This document shows, piece after piece, positions 16,305 to 26,242 of a stretch of DNA of 64,000 nucleotides. Both the position numbers and the translations under genes were made by a program. Below the pieces are notes generated by a model, which was not told where the DNA came from, ran no database searches, and saw only the letters and a list, made by a program, of their open reading frames with translations. Position 1 is the first letter of the stretch; every line of letters starts with the position of its first letter. The stretch is taken from NCBI GenBank assembly GCA_002401765.2, contig NVTY02000083.1, positions 1-64,000 of the forward strand. Direction: 5' to 3'. This DNA comes from Thiotrichaceae bacterium. Lineage in GTDB: Bacteria; Pseudomonadota; Gammaproteobacteria; SZUA-140.

Positions 16305-17984
16305 ATGCCTGCGTTCGAGAGTGTGTTTTATGAGATTGCCGCCTTGTTGGCGGTGGCTGCTGTAATTGGGGCCATTGGGGTTTATTTACGCCAGCCTTTG
16401 ATTGTAGCCTTTATTGCTGCCGGTATTTTGGTTGGGCCGAGTGGCTTCGAGTGGGTCGCGGCTAGTGATCAGGTCGATTTGCTGGCCAAAATGGGTATCG
16501 CGCTGTTGTTGTTTGTGGTCGGTCTGAAGCTGGATTTTCAGATTATCCGCAGCCTGGGTCCAGTGGCACTCGCAACAGGGATGGGGCAGGTGCTGTTTAC
16601 TTCCGTGGTGGGGTATGGCATTGCCGTTGCGCTAGGCATGGAGCCAGTGACCGCACTTTATGTGGCGGTGGCGTTAACATTCTCCAGTACCATCATCATC
16701 GTTAAATTACTTTCTGATAAAAAAGAGATCGATGCACTGCATGGTCGTATTGCAGTGGGTTTTCTCATTGTGCAAGATATTTTTGTGGTGATGGTGATGA
16801 TTGGCCTTACCGCGTTTGGTGTTGGCACCGCTGCAGAACCGGGCCAGTTCGGCATGGTAATGTTGATGGTGTTGTTTAAAGGCATGTTGATGCTGCTCGT
16901 GGTGGCATTATTGATGCGCTATGTGTTACCGCGTTTGACCAACCATCTAGCGCAGTCGATAGAACTGTTGGTGTTGTTTGCTATTGCTTGGGCGGTGCTG
17001 CTGGCTTCAATTGGTGATGCGCTAGGGTTTAGCAAAGAGGTGGGTGCTTTTCTTGCGGGCATCTCGCTTGCCTCGACCTCTTTTCGGGAAACGATTGGAG
17101 CGCGCCTGGTGGGCTTGCGTGACTTCCTGTTGCTGTTCTTTTTTATCGACCTAGGTGCTGGTCTGGAAATAGCCACCCTTGGTGCGCAGCTCGGGGCTGC
17201 GGTGGTGCTGTCACTGTTTGTATTAATCGGTAATCCATTGATCGTGATGGTCATCATGGGGTGGATGGGGTATCGCAAGCGGACCGGTTTTCTGGCGGGG
17301 TTGACGGTGGCTCAAATTAGTGAGTTTTCTCTGATAATGGTGGCGCTGGGTTTGAGCCTTGGTCACTTGCAATCCGACACGGTTGGTCTGGTAACGCTGG
17401 TGGGGTTGATCACGATCAGCGGCTCGACTTATATGATTCTCTATTCTCATCAATTATATGAACGACTGGCACCGTGGCTGGGGATTTTTGAGCGCCGCAA
17501 CCCGCATCGTGAAGCGGCCTATGATGGCGACAATGAAGGTGATGAGGATGTGATTGTGCTGTGCCTCGGGCGTTATGGCCTGGGCGTTAGCCAAGTGCTG
17601 CAGCAACGGGGTGGGCGTGTGCTGGGGGTGGATTTTGACCCTGAAACCGTGAGTACCTTGCGGCGTGAGGGGTATGCCGTGTGCTATGGTGATGCTGAAG
17701 ATCCTGAGTTCATTGGTTCGCTTCCGCTGAGCCGTATGAAATGGGTGATTAGCACCACGCCGGAACGTCAGATAAATCTGGCTTTGCTACAGGGATTGCG
17801 TCATCACGACTATCAAGGGCGCCTTGCCGTTACCGCTCATAGTCACGATGATGCAAAATTTCTGCGCGAGGCGGGAGCCGACCTGGTGTTGCTGCCTTTT
17901 GCTGATGCGGCGACGGAGGCGGTTAATCGTTTGTTGGCTATGGATGAACCGAAAGTGGTTACCACTGGTGATAAAGAGAAATGA
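16305..17984 (+). CDS. CPA2-type cation:proton antiporter with C-terminal TrkA-N (KefB/KefC-like)
   Basis: Multi-TM exchanger region plus DVIVLCLGRYGLGVSQVLQQRGGRVLGVDFDPE Rossmann domain. Confidence 0.85.
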   Translation: MPAFESVFYEIAALLAVAAVIGAIGVYLRQPLIVAFIAAGILVGPSGFEWVAASDQVDLLAKMGIALLLFVVGLKLDFQIIRSLGPVALATGMGQVLFTSVVGYGIAVALGMEPVTALYVAVALTFSSTIIIVKLLSDKKEIDALHGRIAVGFLIVQDIFVVMVMIGLTAFGVGTAAEPGQFGMVMLMVLFKGMLMLLVVALLMRYVLPRLTNHLAQSIELLVLFAIAWAVLLASIGDALGFSKEVGAFLAGISLASTSFRETIGARLVGLRDFLLLFFFIDLGAGLEIATLGAQLGAAVVLSLFVLIGNPLIVMVIMGWMGYRKRTGFLAGLTVAQISEFSLIMVALGLSLGHLQSDTVGLVTLVGLITISGSTYMILYSHQLYERLAPWLGIFERRNPHREAAYDGDNEGDEDVIVLCLGRYGLGVSQVLQQRGGRVLGVDFDPETVSTLRREGYAVCYGDAEDPEFIGSLPLSRMKWVISTTPERQINLALLQGLRHHDYQGRLAVTAHSHDDAKFLREAGADLVLLPFADAATEAVNRLLAMDEPKVVTTGDKEK

Positions 17985-18497
17985 ATGTGTTGTGTCACCC
18001 CATTTTTGATTTACTTAAACGTGCGGGATTGCTTGCCGTTCTGTGGTGGATCGTCACGGGCGGTGTAAGCGAGTCATGGCTGATTGGTCTACCCGTAGTG
18101 TTTATTGCTGCGTATCTGAGTTTACTGCTGAAGCCAGCGCAGACACCGCGCGTTTATTTAATTCCTTTATTACGCTTCATCCCTTATTTTTCTGTATGCA
18201 TCGATCTGCGGTGGCATTGATGTGGCGCGCCGTGTCTATTCGATTCGCCTTTCGATTGCCCCCGCATTCTTAACCTACCCGCTGCGCTTGCCAGAAGGGG
18301 CGGCGCAGGTGTTGTTTGCCAATAGCATTAATCTGTTGCCAAGCACATTTTGTGCTTACATTAACGGTCAGACATTACAGCTCCATGTACTGGATAAAAG
18401 AGTGCCGGTTGTCAAAGAATTAGAAATGCTGGAATTTAAGATCGCCAGCATTTTTGGAATGAATCTTAACGAGGCGAATCAATATGAAGCGCTTTAA
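17981..18497 (+). pseudogene. mnhE: Mrp/Mnh antiporter subunit E, disrupted by a frameshift
   Basis: Frame 17981-18220 (MNVLCHPIF...RFIPYF) continues in another frame as LYASICGGIDVARRVYSIRLSIAPAFLTYPL...; break near 18190-18200 at TTATTTTTC. Confidence 0.75.
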
Positions 18498-19458
18498 AAA
18501 CATTCTGTTTGTCAAAGAAGCGGCCGCGTCATGTGAGGCTGCATTTGAAAGGGCGGTTGCCCTGGCAGAAAGTAATCAGGCCAGTTTGACGGTGATTGAT
18601 GTTGTTGAGCATCAACTTTTCGACTTTAGTGTCATCCCGAAAGGGTTGACCTCTGATTCACTTAAGCACGCTATTCTTGATGAACGGTGTGAACAGCTTG
18701 AAGCGCTGGTTGCTGCCGCGCGTGAAAAAATAACGGTAGCCACCACGGTTGCTTATGGCATTCCTTACATTGAGATGATTCGTAAAGTATTGCGCGATGG
18801 CCATGATCTGGTGATAAAACCGGCCTATAACAGTGGTGGTTTGAAGGCGGGTCTGTTTGGTAGTACCGATATGCACCTGTTACGCAAATGTCCGATACCT
18901 GTGTGGCTGATGAAAATGCCCAAATCAGGGAAATTTAAGCGGATTCTGGCAGCTGTTGATATTGGCCATGAGAATGATAAGGCGCAGCGTGATGCATTGA
19001 GTATGCAAATTGTTGAACTGAGCTCGTCGCTGGCACTGACTGAATTTGGTGAGCTGAACATTGTCCATGCCTGGCACGCGGTGGGTGAAAGTACGCTGCG
19101 CGGTGGTCGTGGTGGTTATAGCGGAAAAGAGGTAGATGACTACGTTGATGATGTGATGGTGCAACATCGTCAATGGCTTGATGCGCTTTATCGGAAAGCG
19201 ACCCAGCATCTCGGTAAAGATGCACTGAATTATCTCAAACCGCAGATCCATACGCCCAAAGGCTGGCCCAGACAGGCGATTCCTCAGTTGGTGCAGGAAA
19301 TCAACATTGATCTGCTGGTGATGGGGACCGTGGCACGTACCGGACTGCCCGGTTTCTTTATGGGCAATACTGCTGAGGTGATTATTAACAATATCCATTG
19401 CTCGGTGCTTGCGGTAAAACCGGAAGAATTTGTGACGCCGGTGACCCTGGAGGATTAA
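18484..19458 (+). CDS. Universal stress protein, two UspA domains
   Basis: Two Usp modules; second ends VMGTVARTGLPGFFMGNTAEVIINNIHCSVLAVKP. Confidence 0.88.
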   Translation: MKRFKNILFVKEAAASCEAAFERAVALAESNQASLTVIDVVEHQLFDFSVIPKGLTSDSLKHAILDERCEQLEALVAAAREKITVATTVAYGIPYIEMIRKVLRDGHDLVIKPAYNSGGLKAGLFGSTDMHLLRKCPIPVWLMKMPKSGKFKRILAAVDIGHENDKAQRDALSMQIVELSSSLALTEFGELNIVHAWHAVGESTLRGGRGGYSGKEVDDYVDDVMVQHRQWLDALYRKATQHLGKDALNYLKPQIHTPKGWPRQAIPQLVQEINIDLLVMGTVARTGLPGFFMGNTAEVIINNIHCSVLAVKPEEFVTPVTLED

Positions 19459-19464
19459 GCACTG

Positions 19465-19743
19465 ATGGCAACGTTTTATATGGTTATCTCGGTGGTGTTG
19501 TTACTGACACTGAGTGTCGGTTTGTGGCGCGTACTGCGCGGGCCTAGCGCGGCAGATCGTATGATGGCTAGCCAACTGTTTGGCACCACGGCGGTGGTAA
19601 TTCTGCTATTACTGGCACCTGTGTTTGAACAACCGGCACTGCGCGATGTGGCGTTGGTGTTTGCGCTGTTGGCGGCAGTGACGGTGGTCGCTTTCGTTCG
19701 TTGTAGCGGGGCGGGTGGCGAACGACAGGATGAGGAGGCGTGA
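19465..19743 (+). CDS. mnhF: Mrp/Mnh antiporter subunit F
   Basis: LWRVLRGPSAADRMMASQLFGTTAVVILLLL typical of MrpF. Confidence 0.85.
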   Translation: MATFYMVISVVLLLTLSVGLWRVLRGPSAADRMMASQLFGTTAVVILLLLAPVFEQPALRDVALVFALLAAVTVVAFVRCSGAGGERQDEEA

Positions 19744-20081
19744 GCCTGAGCCTGAGCATCGAAATTATTTTGCAGGGTTTAAGCGTTGTACTGATTATTA
19801 TCGGCACGCTTTTTTTTGTCGCAGGAACGCTTGGGCTCTTGCGTTTCCCCGATGTTTACAGCCGCCTGCATGCGCTGACTAAAGCGGATAACGTTGGCCT
19901 CGGCTTTGTTGTGTTTGGTCTGCTGTTACAGGCGGCTTCTCTGACCAGTGCACTGTTGTTGATTGTTATCTGGCTACTGGTGATGCTGGCCGGTGCGAGT
20001 GGCTGCCAACTGGTGGCCCAGGCGGCACTGCGACAGAAGGTCGCACCCTGGAGCAGTACCGAGGTGAAGGAGAAACGCTGA
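19740..20081 (+). CDS. mnhG: Mrp/Mnh antiporter subunit G
   Basis: GTLFFVAGTLGLLRFPDVYSRLHALTKADNVGLGFVVFG typical of MrpG. Confidence 0.88.
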   Translation: MSLSLSIEIILQGLSVVLIIIGTLFFVAGTLGLLRFPDVYSRLHALTKADNVGLGFVVFGLLLQAASLTSALLLIVIWLLVMLAGASGCQLVAQAALRQKVAPWSSTEVKEKR

Positions 20082-20362
20082 TGGAGAGCGGGCTGTTTGT
20101 TTTCGATCTACTGCTGATCCTCACGTTAGTGTGGTTAGCGTGGCGCGCGCTGGCCAGCGCCGATCTGTTTAAATCGATCGTACTGTTTATTGCCTTTGGT
20201 CTTGTGTTGGCGTTGGCCTGGGTTAGATTGGACGCACCTGATGTGGCGCTGGCTGAGGCAGCGATTGGTGCTGGGCTCACCGGTGCCTTGCTGATCACCA
20301 CGTTGGCGAGACTGAATGCCAGCAGCCGAAAAGATGAGGGTGAAAAAAGCGGCCATGAATAG
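20081..20362 (+). CDS. MbhD / DUF4040-like subunit
   Basis: LFKSIVLFIAFGLVLALAWVRLDAPDVALAEAAIGAGLTGALLI. Confidence 0.85.
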   Translation: MESGLFVFDLLLILTLVWLAWRALASADLFKSIVLFIAFGLVLALAWVRLDAPDVALAEAAIGAGLTGALLITTLARLNASSRKDEGEKSGHE

Positions 20363-21025
20363 CGCCGCCTCGATTCTGTTGTCTGCGCTGATGGTGCTGT
20401 TAGCAGCAGCACTGGGCTATGCCGTGCTCTCTTTGCCTGGCGAGGCGAGCGGCCTGTCAAGGGTTGTTGCCAGTCAAATGGGCAATAGCGGCGTTGACCA
20501 TTCGGTGACGGCCGTGCTGCTCAGTTTTCGTGGCTACGATACCTTGCTTGAAATGGCGGTGTTGTTACTGGCGCTGCTCGGCGTGTGGTCGCTGGCCGCG
20601 AATAATCATTCGGATGTTGCTACGGTTTCTATCTCGCCGGTACTGGCTGCCTTGTTGCGCCTGTTAGCACCCGTGATGATTTTGTGGCGGGTTATCTGTT
20701 ATGGGTGGGAGGCCATGCGCCGGGCGGTGCATTCCAGGCCGGTGCTGTGTTAGCCGCCGCTGGGGTGTTGCTGTTGCTGTGTGGCAAACGGCTTGAAGGC
20801 CGCCTGGCGGGCTGGCCACTGCGTGTTGCGCTGGTGCTGGGCACTGCCACGTTTGTGGCCGTTGCGGCTGCCGTGATGCTCGGTGGTGGGCAGTTACTGC
20901 AATACCCTGTTGAATGGGCCGCTGGTTTGATTCTGCTGATCGAAACGGCGGCGACACTTTCCATCGGTATTACCCTGAGTATTCTGTTTTTAGGCGCCCG
21001 GCCTACGGTCGAGCGCGGCCCATGA
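20355..21025 (+). pseudogene. mnhB: Mrp/Mnh antiporter subunit B-like, disrupted by a frameshift
   Basis: Frame from ATG 20355 runs to ...LRLLAPVMIL then leaves frame; the next frame continues VAGYLLWVGGHAPGGAFQAGAVLAAAGVLLLL... to 21025. Break near 20680-20686. Confidence 0.75.
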
Positions 21026-21318
21026 GTCTGCCGATGTTGTACGCGCTCGCTGCCATTGCCCTGTTTGTACTGGGCTTGCACGGGGTGCTTGCCTATCGCC
21101 ATTTGTTGCGCAAAATTCTGGCGCTCAACATCATGGGAAGCGGTGTGTTTCTATTGCTGGTGGCGTTGGCTGAGCGCGCGGTTGATGGGCCAGATCCGGT
21201 GCCGCACGCGATGGTGATTACCGGAATTGTGGTGGCAATCTCGGCAACCGCGCTGGCGCTGGCACTGTTGTTGCGTTTTCAGGCATTAACCGGTCGAACG
21301 GAACTACCGGAAGAGTAG
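21022..21318 (+). CDS. mnhC: Mrp/Mnh antiporter subunit C (NuoK-like)
   Basis: LRKILALNIMGSGVFLLLVALAER...PHAMVITGIVVAISATALALALLLR. Confidence 0.85.
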   Translation: MSLPMLYALAAIALFVLGLHGVLAYRHLLRKILALNIMGSGVFLLLVALAERAVDGPDPVPHAMVITGIVVAISATALALALLLRFQALTGRTELPEE

Positions 21319-21328
21319 ACGTCGTGCG

Positions 21329-21843
21329 ATGACTCCCCCTGATTTCAATACAACACACTGGATTGCCTGGGTGGTTTTGATCCCGCTGATGGGCTCGATG
21401 CTCTGTTTTCTCTGGCCTCGTCGCGCCAAGCTGTTAGGCATGATCACTGCTTTTACAACGGCAGGAGCGGTGCTGGCACTTTATCGACAACTGCTTGAAC
21501 AGGGTGCCATTCGTTATGCGGTGGGTGGTTGGGGTGCGCCGTTGGGCATCGATCTTTATGCCGATGGGTTGAGTGTGCTGATGTTGCTGATGAGTGCATT
21601 GGTCGGCCTGGGCGTGAGCTTCTATGCGATCGGTTATTTTAAGTGGGATCACGCTAATCCTGCTGGTTTTTGGCCCTTGTGGTTACTGATGTGGACGGGG
21701 CTCAATGGTCTGTTTCTGGCAGGAGATATCTTCAATCTCTATGTAACGCTGGAGTTACTGGGGTTGTCAGCGGTGGCATTGGCAGGTAGTAAAGATGCGC
21801 TAAGCGGGGCGATGCGCTATCTGTTGGTGAGCCTGCGTAGCTG
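21329..21843 (+). pseudogene. mnhD: Mrp/Mnh antiporter subunit D, truncated after about 170 aa
   Basis: GIDLYADGLSVLMLLMSALVGL...FLAGDIFNLYVTLELLGLSAVALAGSKDALSGAMRYLLVSL, then lost at a junction with antisense aminotransferase sequence. Confidence 0.8.
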
Positions 21844-21844
21844 A

Positions 21845-22752
21845 TCTGATCGCGGTGTTGATCTAGCTGTTTAACCATAGCGCGACGTGTTTTAGCGAGC
21901 CGTGCGAGGTGAGGCGTACAGAAGTCATGGCCACATTTTAGGGCTGCAATAGCGGCGTGCTGTGAAATCACTGGGGCGCAGATCAAGTTACTGTCTTGCA
22001 CTTTTCTAATCGCGCCCGATAGAGATTCTGGAATTAGCATGTAGCCCATTCGCCAACTCGCCATGCCATAAGTCTTGGAGAATAAAAAGAGCGAGATGGT
22101 GTGATCTAGGCTGTTTGTTAAGGATGCGGGCGAAAAGTGTGGTGTGCCATCGTAAACAAAGTATTCATAGGCCTCATCGTTGATGTGGTAGATCCCTTTG
22201 TCGCCGCACAATTGATTGATTGCGCTGAGCATCTGTTGCGAATAAACAGCAGCGGTTGGATTGTTGGGGGAGACGGTCACTACCGCGCGTGTTTTTTCGG
22301 TGATGGCCGCGGTGATGGCTTCAAGCCGTGGTTGGTGGTTCTCATCCGTTGCCACGATGATGGGGGTGGCATCGGCAATGCGGATCGCCATCTCGTGATT
22401 GAAGTAGTAAGGGCTAAGGATGATCACTTCATCACTGGCGCTGGTGATTGCCAGTATGGCCTGTAAAAATGCCATATTGCTGCCGGCAGTGACAAACAGT
22501 TCGCGCTGAGAAGAGGGTGTTATGTTGTTTTCACTTGCCAGTTTTTGGGTGATGATCGACTTGAGCGCTGGAATGCCATCGAGTGGTTGATAGCGATGAT
22601 TTTGTGGCTCATCGAAAAATGCATTCACCGCATCCTTAACGGTCGTTGGTGGTGCATAGTTGACGATGCCCTGGCCTAGAGTTGATGGTGCCAGGGTTGT
22701 CTCTTACCAGGCTTCCCAGGAAGGGGATGATGGGGGATTATACGGCGCTCAT
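21845..22752 (-). pseudogene. PLP-dependent class I/II aminotransferase, decayed
   Basis: HRYQPLDGIPALKSIITQKL, FVTAGSNMAFLQAIL, SPNNPTAAVYS, NDEAYEYFVYDG, SKTYGMASWRMGYM. N-terminus split (MSAV*SPIIPFLGSLVRDNPGTIN / LGQGIVNYAPP in another frame); C-terminus lost at about 21845. Confidence 0.78.
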
Positions 22753-22838
22753 TCGAGCGCCAGGTGTGATAGTTGCACTTTCAGTATCGACGTGAGTGAT
22801 GGTGAATCGCGCTATAATTAGGCGTTATTGAATGGTGG

Positions 22839-23645
22839 CTATTGCGGCTGCGGTTTGTAGTTTTGGCGCATACGCATCTCTGCAAAGCCGTGTTTAATAA
22901 TGTTTTTGTATGAATGCTGCGGGTCGCCTTCCACTGCTTCACCCGTTTCGGTGACGATATGTTTGCAGCCTAACGATTTGGCGTGTTCAATGCGTGTTGC
23001 CATGATAGCTGCCTGGCTGCCTTTGCAGCGATACTGTGGTGCGGTGGCGCCCCAGTCGAGCCATGCGATGTCATCTTGCACAAACATGGCGCCAGCGCCG
23101 GCCATGATGTTACCGTCAAAACTGGCAAACAGGTGCCAGCGAGGGTCATTGGCAAGCGCAGCAATCATTGGCGTTGCGGCTTTACTAATGTTGAATGCCT
23201 GGCATACAATGCGGGCGAACTCATTCGCGTGGTCACTGTCGATTTTTTCAATACGTAGTTCACTGCTTGATGCTGGTGGTACGCTGTTATCACGGATAAA
23301 TCGCATCCAGCCTCTAGTTTCAATTAATCCCGCATTGATAAGCTGTTGCCTGCTGGCCTGTGGCTGGTCTTCGATGTAGAGGTGAAGAAAGTAGTTTTTG
23401 ATGCCAAGTGCGGTGTAGGTTGCAGCGATCTTTTGAATGGTACTGGGCTTAATTTCTTTGTTACCGCAGAGACCATGTACGCGGTTAAGCATGATGTTTG
23501 GGTCTGCCTTGGCGGTGAGCAGTAGTGCGTTATCAATGTTCACCAGGCGAAAACCGAGCACCTTTTTAGTTGCCGCAGGGCAGTTAGTGTAAAGGCTGGT
23601 TAAAGCTTCATGTTCGATTGCCTCAGTGCGTTGTTCCAGTTCCAT
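22839..23645 (-). CDS. GNAT-family N-acetyltransferase
   Basis: WLDWGATAPQYRCKGSQAAIMATRIEHAKSLGCKHIVTETG acetyl-CoA binding region. Confidence 0.75.
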   Translation of the reverse strand: MELEQRTEAIEHEALTSLYTNCPAATKKVLGFRLVNIDNALLLTAKADPNIMLNRVHGLCGNKEIKPSTIQKIAATYTALGIKNYFLHLYIEDQPQASRQQLINAGLIETRGWMRFIRDNSVPPASSSELRIEKIDSDHANEFARIVCQAFNISKAATPMIAALANDPRWHLFASFDGNIMAGAGAMFVQDDIAWLDWGATAPQYRCKGSQAAIMATRIEHAKSLGCKHIVTETGEAVEGDPQHSYKNIIKHGFAEMRMRQNYKPQPQ

Positions 23646-23668
23646 TCTTGTATTCCCTACCTCATTCT

Positions 23669-24133
23669 TTATTTACCGCAACAGCGTTTGAATTTTTTAC
23701 CGCTGCCACAAGGGCAGGGGCCATTTTGAGTTGGCTGTGAAAGTGTACCATCGACATAGAACCAGCGCTCATCTTCTTTAATAAAGCAACTGACCTCGTG
23801 GATCACTGCACTTATGTCATCTATTTTATAGCGTGCAATAAACTCAACGGTAGCCGTTGTTTCACTTTCACTACCCGCTTCTGTGCGGCAAATTTTAAGG
23901 CCAAGCCAGTCGGTTTGCGTTTGTTGGCTGAGATCAAGCTTGGTGGGGCTAGTGGTTAAGTGCCATGTTTTGGATAGATAGTGGCTGTTGTTGAGCGTAT
24001 AGGCGCTATAACGGGAGCGCATGAGTTTTTCGGCGGTGGGGGCGGTGACTTCCCCTTCAATGTATTGACCGCAGCAGGCCATGAAATGGCCACCGCTGCC
24101 GCATGGGCACTTATCGAGAGTGGTGTTTAGCAT
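23669..24133 (-). CDS. YchJ-family SEC-C metal-binding protein
   Basis: N-terminal CPCGSGGHFMACCGQYI and C-terminal CPCGSGKKFKRCCGK, with LMRSRYSAYTLNNSHYLSKTWH. Confidence 0.9.
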   Translation of the reverse strand: MLNTTLDKCPCGSGGHFMACCGQYIEGEVTAPTAEKLMRSRYSAYTLNNSHYLSKTWHLTTSPTKLDLSQQTQTDWLGLKICRTEAGSESETTATVEFIARYKIDDISAVIHEVSCFIKEDERWFYVDGTLSQPTQNGPCPCGSGKKFKRCCGK

Positions 24134-24219
24134 GGCGTTAATGTAGCGCGTAATGGGCGTTGATTTCCACCCGGCCAGTATGTCTACTTAGGCTGTCTCG
24201 CCGTGCTAAAATCTGCCCC

Positions 24220-26133
24220 ATGATAAATTTTACCAACGTCGCGTTGCGTCGCGGCGGCAAGATACTCTTCGAGAAGGTCACCTTTACCATCCATCAGGGG
24301 CAACGTGTCGGTGTGACCGGAGTGAATGGCTGTGGCAAATCGAGCCTGTTTGCGATGGTGCGCGATCAGTTGCATAGCGATGCGGGTGAACTGACGCTGC
24401 CGCCTAATCAGGTGATTGCACATGTGGCGCAGGAGACGCCTGCGCTAGATCGCTCGGCCATTGATTATGCGATCGATGGTGATGTTGAACTGCGCACCAT
24501 TGAGGCCGAACTGGTGGTGGCGGAGGCGGTGGATGATGGCAATCGTCAGGCACAATTGCACGCCAAACTGGCGTCAGTTGATGGTTACACTTGTCGTAGC
24601 CGTGCCGCGCGTCTGTTGCACGGCTTGGGTTTTACGACGGCGCAGGAGGCGTCGCCAGTTCAAAGCTTTTCCGGTGGTTGGCGCATGCGGCTTAATCTGG
24701 CGCAGGCGTTGATGTGCCGTTCTGATATTCTACTGCTGGATGAGCCGACTAACCATCTCGATTTGGATGCGGTGATGTGGTTGCAGGCGTGGTTGAGTCA
24801 ATATCAGGGAACGTTATTATTGATCTCGCATGACCGTGACTTCCTTGACGATGTGGCGACCCATATCGCCCACGTTGAGCAGGGCGGCATAGCGCTTTAT
24901 AGCGGTAATTACAGTGCCTTTGAAAAGCGTCGCGCTGAGCGTTTGGCACAACAGCAGTCGGCCTATACCAGGCAACAGGAAGAGATCGCTCATATCCATA
25001 GCTTTGTGACCCGTTTCAAGGCCAAGGCGAGTAAGGCGAAGCAGGCACAGAGTCGCCTCAAAACGCTGGAGCGGATGGAGATGATCAGCGCGGCGCATAT
25101 TGACTCTCCGTTTAATTTTACTTTTCTTAAGCCAGAGAAGTTGCCGCATATGTTATTTCAGATGCGGGATGCCGAGATTGGCTATGGTGATAAAACCATT
25201 CTAGCCAATGTAAAACTGGAACTAGCGAGTGGTGACCGGGTAGGGTTGCTCGGTGCCAACGGCGCAGGTAAATCAACCTTGATTAAGGTGCTGGCAGATA
25301 CCCTTGACCCTGTTAGTGGTGATTTCACTAAGGCGCAAGATCTGCGTATTGGTTATTTTGCGCAGCATCAATTGGAACAGCTGCACCTTGACGAAAGCCC
25401 GTTGGAACATCTACTGCGACTCGACCCACGTGCGCGTGAGCAGGAGCTGCGCGACTTTCTCGGTGGCTTCGCCTTTCACGGCGATAAGGTCAGCGACCCG
25501 GTTAAACCTTTTTCGGGCGGTGAAAAGGCGCGTTTAGTGCTGGCGATGTTGGTCTATCAACGTCCAAATTTATTGCTTCTCGACGAGCCGACTAACCATT
25601 TAGACTTGGAGATGCGCCATGCATTGAGTGTCGCACTGCAAGCGTTTGAAGGGGCGTTAGTGATTATCTCGCATGATCGTCATATGCTGCGCAGCGTGAC
25701 GGATCGCTGGTTGTGGGTCGATGGCGGTTGTGTGACACCATTTGATGGCGACCTAGAGAGCTATCGTCAGCAGATGATTGCGCGTCGTGAGGCCGATGAG
25801 CCGCTGGCCATGGCGGGGGATGATCCTGCCGATGTGGCGGGAGAGAGCAGTCAGTCAACCCGCAAGGTACGTCGTCAGCAGGATGCTGAACAGCGCCGTG
25901 CATTGAAACCATTGCAGAACAAGCTGAAAAAGCTGGAGCAGCAGATGGATAAACTGAATGGCCAAAAAGAGGCGATTGAGGCGCAGTTGGCAGGCAGTGA
26001 TATCTATGCAGAGAGAGAAAAGGCTCGTTTGAAAACGCTGTTGGCAGAGCAGGTGAATATGAGTGCAGAGCTGGACCAGGTTGAAGGCGAGTGGATGGCC
26101 GTTTCTGAATCATTGGAGGCGTTAAGCGCTTGA
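24220..26133 (+). CDS. ABC-F family ATP-binding protein (YheS-like)
   Basis: Two ABC cassettes: GVNGCGKSS / FSGGWRMRL / LLLDEPTNHLDL and GANGAGKST / FSGGEKARL / LLLDEPTNHLDL; likely start MINFTNVALRRGG. Confidence 0.92.
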   Translation: MINFTNVALRRGGKILFEKVTFTIHQGQRVGVTGVNGCGKSSLFAMVRDQLHSDAGELTLPPNQVIAHVAQETPALDRSAIDYAIDGDVELRTIEAELVVAEAVDDGNRQAQLHAKLASVDGYTCRSRAARLLHGLGFTTAQEASPVQSFSGGWRMRLNLAQALMCRSDILLLDEPTNHLDLDAVMWLQAWLSQYQGTLLLISHDRDFLDDVATHIAHVEQGGIALYSGNYSAFEKRRAERLAQQQSAYTRQQEEIAHIHSFVTRFKAKASKAKQAQSRLKTLERMEMISAAHIDSPFNFTFLKPEKLPHMLFQMRDAEIGYGDKTILANVKLELASGDRVGLLGANGAGKSTLIKVLADTLDPVSGDFTKAQDLRIGYFAQHQLEQLHLDESPLEHLLRLDPRAREQELRDFLGGFAFHGDKVSDPVKPFSGGEKARLVLAMLVYQRPNLLLLDEPTNHLDLEMRHALSVALQAFEGALVIISHDRHMLRSVTDRWLWVDGGCVTPFDGDLESYRQQMIARREADEPLAMAGDDPADVAGESSQSTRKVRRQQDAEQRRALKPLQNKLKKLEQQMDKLNGQKEAIEAQLAGSDIYAEREKARLKTLLAEQVNMSAELDQVEGEWMAVSESLEALSA

Positions 26134-26242
26134 TCTCACTGGGCTGACTTGAAAGGTGTGGAAATGCCCATCGAGCGTTGGTTATTTGCTAGAATGTGGG
26201 AAATTCTGAAAATTAGCATCACTTTTGGGGCAAGTCTAAAAC

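Noticed and set aside
18925-19398. 157-aa ORF antisense to the universal stress protein gene
   Set aside because: Fully overlaps a clear coding sequence on the opposite strand; no family resemblance.
19966-20460. 164-aa minus ORF across mnhG/MbhD-like genes
   Set aside because: Low-complexity Ser/Arg/Ala reading of the opposite strand of conserved antiporter genes.
21732-21844. C-terminal tail of the 298-aa aminotransferase ORF
   Set aside because: This part of the ORF is the antisense of mnhD, not aminotransferase; the real homology ends at the junction near 21845.
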